In this document: piece after piece, positions 7,345-16,700 of the stretch | Position numbering within the stretch: the first letter of the stretch is position 1 | Layout of the letters: every line of letters starts with the position of its first letter | Source: CAYXDO01 sp964463485 | GTDB taxonomy: Bacteria; Myxococcota; Kuafuiibacteriia; Kuafuiibacteriales; Kuafuiibacteriaceae | Length of the DNA: 17,601 nucleotides | Assembly: GCA_964463485.1 (NCBI GenBank) | Contig: CAYXDO010000208.1 | Span: 1-17,601, forward strand | Reading direction: 5' to 3' | Translations under genes and position numbers: made by a program | The notes under the pieces: generated by a model | Told to the model about the DNA's origin: nothing | Database searches by the model: none | Seen by the model: only the letters and a program-made list of their open reading frames with translations

Positions 7345-7486
7345 CCGCTGATTCTCCTCCGACCCGCGATCTTTCTTCGTTCAACCCTTCCCCGCTTCTC
7401 AGGGATGTCCTCAGCCGAACGCGAGCCGAGCGCGAGCGTCATTCGACGGGTTGACGTCGGCGAGGCGCCTTCCCAAGTTCCTCGCA

Positions 7487-8131
7487 ATGCTCGAACAGGC
7501 GATCGTCGCGATCGCAAACCTCGGCGCGACTTGGGTTCTCTGGCTGCTCCTCCTGCTGTCGCTGGTGTCCGTCGCCATCATGATCGAACGCCTGGTCTTC
7601 TACGCGCAGAGGCGGTTGAACGTAGATGCCATCGCCTCGGCCTTGTCGAAGAAGCTCCTCGAAAAGGACGTGGAGGGCGCCAAGGCGCTGTTTCAGAACA
7701 GCGATGCCCTGGAGGCCCACGTGATCCGGGCCGGGCTCGCGGAGCTACGGCGCGGTGAAAAGGCGTCCAACGACATGATGGAGAGCGAGCTGGTTCGGCA
7801 AAGAGCGCGCTTCGAATCCCGACTGATCTTTCTCGGAACGCTCGGCAACAACGCGCCGTTCATCGGCCTGTTGGGGACGGTGCTCGGCATCATGAAGGCC
7901 TTCAAGGACCTGTCGTTCAGCGATCCGGGCAAGGTGGGATCGAGCACCAGCGCCGTCATGGCGGGCATCTCGGAGGCGCTCGTGGCGACCGCCGTCGGGC
8001 TCGCGGTGGCGCTGCCGGCGGTCGTGGCCTTCAACTACTTCAAGTCCGTGGTGAAGCGATCGAGCGTAGGCGCGGAGTCCTTACGCAGGGTCGTCGGATC
8101 TCACGGAGACGCGTTCCAGGAGCGCAGCTGA
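7487..8131 (+). CDS. exbB: ExbB/TolQ/MotA-family proton channel protein
   Basis: ExbB forms, with ExbD, the inner-membrane proton-driven motor that energises TonB. The 214-aa product has three membrane helices, at about 13-34, 117-138 and 160-184. Family motifs are present: LGTLGNNAPFIGLLGTVLGIM (117-136), and SEALVATAVGLAVALPAV (162-179). A long cytoplasmic helical region separates helices 1 and 2, as usual. I chose the ATG at 7487 because MLEQAIVAIANLGA is the typical N-terminus. The frame also allows a TTG at 7451 that would add 12 residues; neither has a strong ribosome-binding site. Its TGA overlaps the exbD ATG by one base (TGATG). ExbB and TolQ cannot be told apart by sequence alone, but the TonB neighbour favours ExbB. 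Confidence 0.93.
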   Translation: MLEQAIVAIANLGATWVLWLLLLLSLVSVAIMIERLVFYAQRRLNVDAIASALSKKLLEKDVEGAKALFQNSDALEAHVIRAGLAELRRGEKASNDMMESELVRQRARFESRLIFLGTLGNNAPFIGLLGTVLGIMKAFKDLSFSDPGKVGSSTSAVMAGISEALVATAVGLAVALPAVVAFNYFKSVVKRSSVGAESLRRVVGSHGDAFQERS

Positions 8132-8562
8132 TGGCTGGGAGCGCCCGCGACGACGACGAAGACGCCATCACGGGCATCAACGTCACGCCGTTGGTCGACA
8201 TCGTCTTGGTGCTGCTGATCATCTTCATGGTGACGGCGAGCTACATCGTGGCCCCTTCGATCCGCGTGGAGCTCCCGTCGGCGGCCACGTCCGAGCCATC
8301 CGCGCCTTCGCAGCTAGCCTTGGTGATCACGAAAGACGGCAAGACTTACCTCAATAACCACCAGGTCACCGACGAGCAGCTGCGCGAGTTCATTCGTCAG
8401 GAGCGTCGTGCAGGAAAGGACCCCGAGGCCATTCTGGCCGCGGATCGAAACGTCCTGCATGGGCGAGTGGTCGCGCTCATCGATCTCATCAAACAGGAAG
8501 GCGTCTTGAAGTTCGCGTTGAACACGCAGGCAGACTTCGAGAGCGAGGCGGCGCCGAACTGA
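8131..8562 (+). CDS. exbD: ExbD/TolR-family motor subunit
   Basis: The 143-aa product has the standard ExbD plan: a short acidic cytoplasmic N-terminus, one membrane helix (about 21-41) starting with the motif INVTPLVDIVLVLLIIFMV, then a periplasmic domain with a LALVITKDGKTYLNN strand and a DRNVLHGRVVALIDLIKQEG helix. Asp23 in the helix corresponds to the essential proton-carrying Asp of ExbD. The start overlaps the exbB stop, and tonB begins 4 nt after its stop, so the three genes form one translationally linked unit. Length is typical of the family. Confidence 0.94.
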   Translation: MAGSARDDDEDAITGINVTPLVDIVLVLLIIFMVTASYIVAPSIRVELPSAATSEPSAPSQLALVITKDGKTYLNNHQVTDEQLREFIRQERRAGKDPEAILAADRNVLHGRVVALIDLIKQEGVLKFALNTQADFESEAAPN

Positions 8563-8566
8563 GGCG

Positions 8567-9334
8567 ATGGTCGATCTCCAGCGAGAGCGCTCTGCCTATG
8601 CGTTGGGGCTGAGCATCGTGTTGCATCTCGGGCTCGTCGTCTTGGCGTCGTCGATCCCTCCTGAGCAGCGCACGTCCTCCCAAGTCGTGCAGATGCGAAC
8701 GTTCTCGCCTCCGCCCCCTCCGCCCCCTCCTCCTCCGGAGCCTCCGAAGCCCGAGGAGCCCAAGCCCGAGCCACCGAAGCCCAAGGCAAAGCCGAAAGAG
8801 ATCCCGAAGGCGGCCGAGCCGCCACCCAATCCCGAGCCGCCTCCGCCCGAGCCGCCTCCGCCGCCTCAAGGTTTTTCGGTGGATCTTTCGGCGACCGTGG
8901 TCGGCGGTGGAGTCGCGGTGAAGGCGGTCGAAGGCGGCGGCAACATGTTTGCGAACCCGAAGGACGACCTGCCGCCCGGGAAGAAGGTCGAGGAGCGGCC
9001 ACCGCCTCCGCCGCCGAGCCAGGGAACGGGTCGTGCTCCGGGTCCGTCGAAGCGGGTGCCTCCGGAGTTCGCGTCGGACGAAGAGGAGCGGACGCCTCCT
9101 TACCCGGAGGAGGCTCGGCGCCAAGAGGTCGAGGGTCAGGTGCTCATGCGAGTGCTCGTCGGCGTCGACGGGCGTGTGAAGGACGTGAAGCTCGTGCGCG
9201 GGCTCGGCTACGGCTGTGACGAGATCGCGTTGAAGTGGGCCAGGGAGAAGTTCCTGTTCAAGCCGGGCACCGTTGATGGCGTTCCCACGGCGACGTGGAT
9301 AACGATCCCGGTGACGTTCGTACTCGACCGCTGA
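8567..9334 (+). CDS. tonB: TonB energy transducer
   Basis: The 255-aa product has a short cytoplasmic start, a membrane helix at about 10-29 containing Ser16 and His20 (the key TonB helix residues), a periplasmic spacer with Pro/Glu/Lys-rich runs at 48-100 and 145-150, and a C-terminal TonB domain (about 175-255). That domain has the PPYPEEARR motif with Tyr179-Pro180, a GVDGRVKDVKLVRG hairpin and a final ITIPVTFVLD strand. The domain contacts TonB-box peptides of outer-membrane transporters. No TonB-dependent receptor is encoded in the window, so its client is elsewhere or is an unusual barrel. GAGG precedes the ATG closely. It is the third gene of the exbB-exbD-tonB unit. Confidence 0.94.
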   Translation: MVDLQRERSAYALGLSIVLHLGLVVLASSIPPEQRTSSQVVQMRTFSPPPPPPPPPPEPPKPEEPKPEPPKPKAKPKEIPKAAEPPPNPEPPPPEPPPPPQGFSVDLSATVVGGGVAVKAVEGGGNMFANPKDDLPPGKKVEERPPPPPPSQGTGRAPGPSKRVPPEFASDEEERTPPYPEEARRQEVEGQVLMRVLVGVDGRVKDVKLVRGLGYGCDEIALKWAREKFLFKPGTVDGVPTATWITIPVTFVLDR

Positions 9335-9369
9335 AGGGCGTTCGTCGGATCCGGGAGCGAATCGATTCC

Positions 9370-9401
9370 AACAAAGCGCCCGGATTTGCCCGTCCTTTGT
9401 T
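9370..9401. promoter_or_regulatory. Inverted repeat upstream of the cyclic-nucleotide-binding gene
   Basis: AACAAAG (9370-9376) and CTTTGTT (9395-9401) are perfect 7-bp inverted arms separated by 18 bp of GC-rich DNA. The arms are too AT-rich, and no U-run follows, for a tonB terminator. A regulator operator is possible because the site sits in the only gap (80 bp) before this gene. Confidence 0.35.
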
Positions 9402-9404
9402 ATA

Positions 9405-9410
9405 AAGGGA
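9405..9410 (+). promoter_or_regulatory. Ribosome-binding site fixing a GTG start
   Basis: AAGGGA lies 4 nt before the GTG at 9415 and supports this non-ATG start, which otherwise has no upstream rival in the gap after tonB. Confidence 0.65.
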
Positions 9411-9414
9411 AAAG

Positions 9415-10689
9415 GTGAACGGCTTGGGGAATCTCACGCAGCGTGCTGAAGCTGCGATCGCGGCGGGCGACGCGAGGGCGGCCCTCGGCCTGCTGCAGCA
9501 GCTCGACGCCGAAGGTCCGCAGACACCTCGGGTCGCGAGCTTGATCGCAGAGCAGCACAAGCAACTCGGCGACGTGAGCGCCTACGCGGAGTGGATGTAT
9601 CGGGCGGGAGAGCGGCTGACTCGCGAGAACAAGCCGCTCTCCGCGGTGGCCGCGCTCAAGTGCGCGCACATTGCGGACCCCTCGCACGCTGCGACGCACG
9701 CGCTGCTCTCCGAGATCCTCGAGAAGCAGAAGTCGCCGATCCCGCGGCGCCGCTCTGAGCTCGTCAAGCTCGTTCCGTCGTCGAACGACGTCACGCTGTT
9801 CGATCTCATCCGTCAGAGCACTCCGCCGCCGCCTCAGGGCCTGCGCACGATCGACCTCGGCGACGACGACTCGGTCGCCGCCGACGTCGAGCTCATGGTG
9901 AGCTCGATTCCCAACGTCCCGATGTTTCGGCGTATCGATCCGAAGAGCTTCCGACTGCTCGTCGATCGCGCGCACCTCGTGACGCTTTCCACGGACGAGG
10001 TCGTCTTCGAAGAGGGCAGCCCAGGCGACTCGTTGTTCGTGATCCTCGAGGGAGGCGTCGACGTCTTGATCGGCAAGCGTATCGTCGCGCACCTCGGGGA
10101 CGGCGAGTTCTTCGGTGAGGTCGCGCTGTTCTCCAATCGCCCGCGCGGCGCGACCGTACGAGCCACACGGGCGACCCACCTGCTCGAGCTCAGCCGCGCT
10201 GACGCCATCGAGCTTTCGAGCGGGGAGCCCGAGCTGCTCGCCTCGTTGCTCTCTGCGATGAAGGACCGCCTCGCCTCGCAGCTCCTGTCCGATCATCCGC
10301 TCCTGGTGCGGCTCACCGTCCCGGAGCGGCGACGGTTGATCGCTCGATTTGTTTTGGTCGACCTCGCGCCTGGCCACGAGCTGATCCGCGAAGGCCACCC
10401 AAGCCCGGGTCTGTTCCTCGTGCTCGAAGGGCGTTTGGCCGCGGACCAAGCTTCAGGCCGGCGGCTTGGGACTTTGGAGCCTGGGGACCTCTGCGGCGAG
10501 ATGTCGCTGGTCACCGGTCGGCCCGCGGTCGCCACCGTCTCTGCCCTCCAAGCCAGCATCGGCTTCATGCTGCCAGCCTCCGATTTCCAGGCCGCCATCG
10601 ACGCCCACCCAGAGCTCTATCGCTACGCGTCCGAGCTCACCGATCGCCGTCTGCTTGCGGTATCCGAGGGACGAGTGCCGATCTACTGA
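9415..10689 (+). CDS. Protein with TPR-like N-terminus and two cyclic-nucleotide-binding domains
   Basis: The 424-aa soluble product has helical TPR-like repeats at about 1-105, a linker with a Pro-rich stretch (TPPPPQG), and two Crp/PKA-type beta-barrel sensor domains at about 170-275 and 295-400. Domain 1 keeps the phosphate-binding cassette: Gly234, Glu235 and Arg244 in FFGEVALFSNRPRGATV. Domain 2 keeps Gly361-Glu362 (CGEMSLVTGRPAVATV) but has Ala where the Pro-Arg arginine should be, so it probably does not bind cAMP/cGMP in the normal way. There is no DNA-binding helix-turn-helix or other output domain, so it is not a Crp-type regulator. It may act through protein contacts via the TPR region. 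It follows tonB by 80 bp and precedes the giant gene by 50 bp. Confidence 0.88.
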   Translation: MNGLGNLTQRAEAAIAAGDARAALGLLQQLDAEGPQTPRVASLIAEQHKQLGDVSAYAEWMYRAGERLTRENKPLSAVAALKCAHIADPSHAATHALLSEILEKQKSPIPRRRSELVKLVPSSNDVTLFDLIRQSTPPPPQGLRTIDLGDDDSVAADVELMVSSIPNVPMFRRIDPKSFRLLVDRAHLVTLSTDEVVFEEGSPGDSLFVILEGGVDVLIGKRIVAHLGDGEFFGEVALFSNRPRGATVRATRATHLLELSRADAIELSSGEPELLASLLSAMKDRLASQLLSDHPLLVRLTVPERRRLIARFVLVDLAPGHELIREGHPSPGLFLVLEGRLAADQASGRRLGTLEPGDLCGEMSLVTGRPAVATVSALQASIGFMLPASDFQAAIDAHPELYRYASELTDRRLLAVSEGRVPIY

Positions 10690-10739
10690 CCAAAGCTAGG
10701 GCGTGATCGCAGACAACCTCGTCGAGCGATATCGACCCG

Positions 10740-13700
10740 TTGGTCGGAATCGTGACTCAATGCGCCATGCTCGCGCAGGCTTCTTGGATGTTGCTCTTGT
10801 GGGCTGCGCCTTCGGCGACCACGAGCTCGGTCGCAGCGCAGGCTCGCGTGCTCTCGGCGCTTCAAGAGCTCGCCTCGCTCGAGCCGTCGACGCGCGTCGT
10901 GGGGCTCGCGCATGCGGCGCAGACGCGAGACGCGATCTTCGTCGACCCGATGTTGGCGTCGCTCGCGGAGGCGGAGCCCACGGTCCGGGCCGGCGCCGCT
11001 CGCGCGCTCGGGGACTTCGGACTGCCTCGCACGGGTGAGGATCTCGAGCTGATCCTTCGGGGACTAGGGCGCACATGTGACGACCCAGATGACCTCGTCG
11101 CCGAGGCGGCGATCGTCGCTTTGTCGCGCTTTCCGTTTCCGTTCGTGCGCCAGCGACTCGAGGTGATCGCCAAGACGTCGACCTCGGAGCGAAGGCGGGT
11201 CGCCGCGCGCCAGCGCATCGCAGAGTTTGCTGGGCCGGAGGCCAGACAGCGCTTGTTGGCTTGGACCGAGGTGTTGGCAGGAGAGGCGGGTCGCCTCGAT
11301 CGAGAGCCGAGCTCGGACGATCGCTTTGGGCGAAGCGCGGCCGACCCGCTCACGAACGTGTCACGTTTCGTTTCGAGGCATCCCGATCGCGCGCGCTCGC
11401 TCGCGAAGCTTCCGCGCACTTCGGCCTTTCTTCCGTTCTACTCACTCGGCCTCGGCGACGCGAAGTCAGAGGTTCGGGTAGCCGCGGTGACGGCGCTGAC
11501 CGAAGCCGACTTCGACGGGGCTCGGTCGCATCTCCTTGCAGCTCTAGAGGATCCAGATGTGAACGTAAGGCGGGCGGCGGCGGTGGCGGCGGCCGATCCG
11601 GCGCTCGCGCGCAGCGCGGCGATCCGGCTCGGCTCCGAAGAGGACGGCGAGGCGCGTGCTCGCTTGGTCGTTGCGCTCGAGCGCGGCGGCCCGGAGGTGC
11701 TCGAAGGCGTGCTGCTGTGGCTTCCGGCTGCCGAGGGCCCTTTCGCCGCGGCCGCGTTGCGAGTGCTCGCAGGTCGCGAGGAGCCGGCGGTCGACGAGGC
11801 GTTCGTGATGATCGCATCGAGAGACGCGGGGCGTGCCGGCGTCGAGGCTGCCGAGCGCCTGCGATCGCTTCCCGACGAGCGCGTCGTCCCGGCGCTCTTC
11901 GCGAGGCTCTCTCGGGTCACCGAGCCCATCGTACGAAAGAGGCTGATCTCGCTCTTCGAAGGCAGAGAAGGGGCTGTGGTCGAGGACGGGTTCTTGAAGG
12001 AGGTGGAGGCAGGCCGAGCCGATCCGCCGCTCATCGCTCGTGTCGATCGAATCCCAGAAGGGCTGGCGCTTCCGCGGTTGTTTGCAGCGCTCGAGAGCGC
12101 CGATCCCTCGGTGCGAGCCGCCGCGCTCGCCGCGCTTGCGAGCCGGCGAGGTCCCGAGGTGGCTGACGCTCTAGGTCGATCGGCCCGTCGGGATCCGGCC
12201 GCGGCGGCTCCGTTCGCGAGCTTGCTCGCGCAGCGCCCCGAGGACGCCAAGCGCGCGCTGCTCGCGCTGCTCGTGGACCCCGCCCAAGCATCTCGTCACG
12301 AGCGGATCATGAGACGGCTGCCCCTCGATCCCGAGATCGCGGGGCTGGTGGCGGGCGCGGCGGGCATCAATCCAGACCTGTCCCCTGTCGCGCTAGAGGT
12401 GCTCGCGCCGCTCACGGCGACCTCGACCGTGCTCGCCGCCTACGGCGCCATATCCGAGCTCGCGATCGCTCCCGTCGAGCTCCGCGTCGCAGCGATCAAC
12501 GCCTTGGCGGACAAGGGAGGGCGCGAGGCCATTCCTCGACTCGAGCCGAGCGCCCGAGACGAGGTCACGGAGGTCAAGCTCGCGGCGCGCGCGGCGCTCC
12601 ATGACATCGATCCCGATCGCTACCCGGCGTGGGATCCATACGGTCGTGTTCCGCTCGTGCTCGAGGGAGCGGCGCTGGGCGCGAGCGCCCTCTTGATCGC
12701 GGCCGATGTCTCGAACGCGAACTTGTCGCCGATCTTCACCGGCATCGCGGGCGCCGTGCTCGGCGGGGCGACGCCGTTCCTGCTCACTCGCAAGGAGGAT
12801 CTGAGCCTTGGGCAAGCGGGCTTCTTCGGCACCGCGGCCTTGTGGGGCACGGCGTTGGGCTGGGGTGTGGGGGGAGCGGTCGGGTTCGACGATCGGGCGA
12901 CGGGCGGGGCGACGCTGGTGGGTCAGGCGTTGGGAGCCACGGCCGGAGCGATCTTTCTTCGGGACTCCGAGTGGGGGCTCGGGGAGCTCGCGCTCTCGAA
13001 CGCGCTCAGCCTGGAGGCTGCGTTGCTCGGCGGGACGATCTCGCTGCTGGCCGACGGAGATTTTCCGTTTCACCACGCGATCGTCGCCGGAGCTCTGGTG
13101 TCCATCCCTGCGATGGCGCTCGCGCGAACGCTCACGCTCAAAGACGACGTCGAGCTGACGATCACCAGCGCGGGCCTCGGCGCATTCCTCGGCGCGCTCC
13201 TGCCCGGAGCGGCGCTCTCGGAGTCGTTGTCGACGGATTCGGCGCTCACGGGAGCCCTTGGGGGACAGGCGCTCGGTGTGATCACGGCGGTGGTGTTGTC
13301 CGACTTCGTGTCGATGGACGCGAGAGACGCTGGCTTCATCGGCCTCGGCTCCTTGGCCGGCGCAGCGTTGCTCTCGGGCGGCGCGATGTTCTTGGATCTC
13401 GACGAGCGGGTTACGTTTGGGCTGGGCGACGCGGGAGGCCTGGCCGGCGCGGTCGCGCTGGGGCTCCTCTCCGATCGACTCGTGCTTCGCGAGAACGACG
13501 CGTCGATGATCGCGTTGTCGACGTTGGCGGGCGCCTTTGCGGGCGCTCGTTTCGAAGTTCACGAAGAGGAGGGGACGTTCGACTCGCGCGCGTTCCCCGG
13601 CGGGATCCTCGCCGGAACCGGGCTCGGCTTCGGCGTCGGCATGCTGGTCTCTCAGCTCGTGGACGTCTCGGATCACGCGCTTTGGCACACGGTCTCGGCG

Positions 13701-16700
13701 GGGCTCGTGGTGGGGGCGGGCGGCGCGGGAGCGGGCCGCTTGTTCGGGCTCCTGGCGCGCGACCGAGGAGTCGTGACGGGGCTGTCTGCGCTCGGCGGGA
13801 TCCTCGTGACCGCGCCGTTCGCTGAAGAGCTGGACCTCGGAGCTCGCGAGCTCGAGCTGATGGTCTTGCACGGCGTGACCGGCGCGGCGCTCGGATCGTT
13901 GCTGCCCAGCTACACGGCGAGCCCCGACGACGCCAACCGCGCTTTTGGTGGATCGCTGTTGGGCGCGTCCTTGGGCGTCGTCTCCGGCGTGCTCGTGGCG
14001 CGCGACCTCGCTCGGTCTGCGGTCGCTCCCGAGCTCGGCGGGCTCGCCTCGGGCTTGTCGTTGAGTATGGGCCTCAGCCTCGCCTTCGAGCTCGCCGATG
14101 CGCCCACGGCTGCGCTCGTCCAGAGCGGCGCCCTGGTCGGCTTGACCGCAGGCAGGTTGATCGCCGGGATCGACGAAGAATCGCGCCGGCGAGGAGCTTT
14201 CTCCCACGCGGCTCTCTCGTCGTTGGTGGGAGCGATGGAGGGCGGCTTCGTCAGCCTCGGGCTCGAGACGCTCGAGAGCCAGACCTCGCTCGGAGCCGTG
14301 CTGACAGGCGCAGGCGTGGGGTCCGGTCTGGGCATGGTGCTCGGCACTCAGTTGGCGTCCCCGTTGGATGGGGCCGACCTCACCGAGACAGGACTGTACT
14401 CGGGCGTCTCGGGAACGCTGGGCCTCGGTCTTGGCGCGGTCTTCGACGACCGCAGGGTCGGAGGCGTGAGCGCGGCGATCGCGGGCGCGCTCGGCTACGG
14501 GGCGGGGCTCTGGCTGAGCCCGCGCACGGACTACGTCTCTCGTGACGTACTCTCCATGGGGCTCGGTGCCTTGGTGCTCGGTTCTTTCGGCGCAGCAGGG
14601 CCCAGCGCGTCCGGACACTATGAGCGAGATCGCGGCCTAGGTGGGCTCCTCTCTGGAGCGAGCCTCGGTGCGCTCCTCGGATCGGTTTGGGCTCAAACGG
14701 TATCCGAACGCGACGAGGCGGAGGTGCTCCTCACCTCGGCCGCCGGCGCTTCCTTGGGCTTCGGGTTGGGGCGCTTGGCCAGCCGCGACAATCAACTTGG
14801 CTACGTTGGGCTCGACGTCTTGGGCGTTTCGGCGCTGGCGGCGAGCCTCGCGTTGTCCGGGCGAACGACCCTCGACGACGGAGATGTCGCACTCATCGCC
14901 GCGTCCTCGGGGCTCGGAGCTTGGTTCGGGGGCGCGCTCCCTTCTGCGCTCGGACGGACCGGCGAGGAACGCGGGATCGTGGGAGGCATGACCAGCGGGC
15001 TCGGCGCGGGCTACCTCGCGGCGCTGGCCGTGTCGCAGGTCGTCGACGTTCGCCCGGAGGACGTCATCGAGACGACGATCCTGACGTCGGCGGCCAGCCT
15101 CGGTGGGTTGGGCTTGCTCGAGAGCTTCGAGGGCGCGAGTGAACGAGGCTCAGCCATCGCCCTAGAGTTGGCCGGAGCGGCTGGGCTCGTTGGTGGGGCC
15201 CTCGTCGCCGCGCAAACTCGGTACTCACCCGAGGACTATGGTTTGATTGGACTCAGCGCTGGGATCGGAGGGTTCCAGGGCATTTTCCTGCCGGTGAGTT
15301 GGGGCAAGGAGAGTCTAGGTTCGTCCGCCTTGTTCGGGGCGAGCCTCGGTCTGACGACCGGGATGGTCGTGTCTCAGTGGATGGAGCTCGACTCGGGGGA
15401 TGCGTATGACATCCTGCTCACCCAACTCAGCGCCGACGCCATCGGCGCGGCGACGGGGTGGTTGGCGAGCGGTCGGGACCGAGATGCCGCGATCGGGTTC
15501 GAGCTCGCGGGCCTCTTGGGAATGACGTCTGCGCTCATGCTCGCTCCGAGCCTCGAGCTCTCGGCCGCGGACGCTGGGTTGGTCGCGACCGGCGCAGGCA
15601 CGGGAGCGTTGGAGGGCGCCATCCTCGCCGATTTGGCGCTGAACGCGCCCGGAGCGGCGGTCTTGTTGGGGCTCGGAGTCGGGACGGCGACCGGCCTGTT
15701 GCTCTCGCCGGTCACGGAGATCGACGGGACCGACCAGCTCGAGTCGGTGCTCGACGGCGCGCTTCTGGGTTCGATCGGAGCCGGGATTTGGCTGAGTTTG
15801 GTTGAACCGGAGCTGGGGACGGGCGGACGTATTCTGACCGCCGCACCCGCCGCGCTCGGCCTGGGTCTCGGCTTGGCGCTCTCGCCCTCCACTGAGTACT
15901 CAGCCGAAGATCGCGGGCTCTTGGTCGAGCTCGCCGCGCTCGGGGCCTGGCATGGAAGCACGGTCCCCGTCCTTGCCGGCCGAGCGGAGGGCCGGCGTGA
16001 GGAGATGAGAGCGGGCGGGGCGCTGCTCGGCATCGGCGCGTTCGGCCTGGCGGGCATGGCGATGGGTCCGCTCACAGAGTTGACGGCGGGTGACTTGGTG
16101 GAGGTCGCGGCGATCTCGGTGCTTGGGAACACGCTCGGGCTTGGGCTCGGCGCCAGCATTCCGGCTGCGGGCGAAGTAGAGACTTTGGCGTTGGCCGACG
16201 GGTTTGGGTTGGCGGGGTTGGGACTCGCGCTGGCCTTCTCCGACGAGCTCGCGCTCGAGGGAGACGACGCGTTCACGTTGGCGACGCCCGCGATGCTCGG
16301 TGGAGCTTGGGGTGGCTTTCTCCCCGTGCTCTGGCGAGCCTCGAGCGACACCGAGATCGAAGTCACGATCGGCGGCGGTTTGGCGTTCGGCGCGAGCGCC
16401 GGGATCTTGGCGGGTATGGCCCTCGCCCAGGCTGGTGTCGATTCGCGCGGTTCCCGCTCGGGCCTGTACGGCGGCATCTCCGGGTCGCTCCTCGGCGGCG
16501 GTTTGGGACTCATGCTCTCCGAAGACGATCGCCTCGGGGTCGGTTTGCTGGAGGGTCTGGGGCTCGCCGGAGCAGTGGCGGGCGCCTACGCCGGGCTGAC
16601 CGACGACTTGTCGGCAGGGGAGGTGATGCTGGGTCTGGGCCAGATGGGTTATCTGACTTGGCACGCGCTCGGCGTCTCGCTCTTGCTCGAGGGTACCGAT

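Noticed and set aside
12393..14618. 741-residue open frame on the minus strand
   Set aside because: Antisense to the giant gene; Arg/Gln/Glu/His-rich composition without domains, while the + frame gives a coherent repeat protein.
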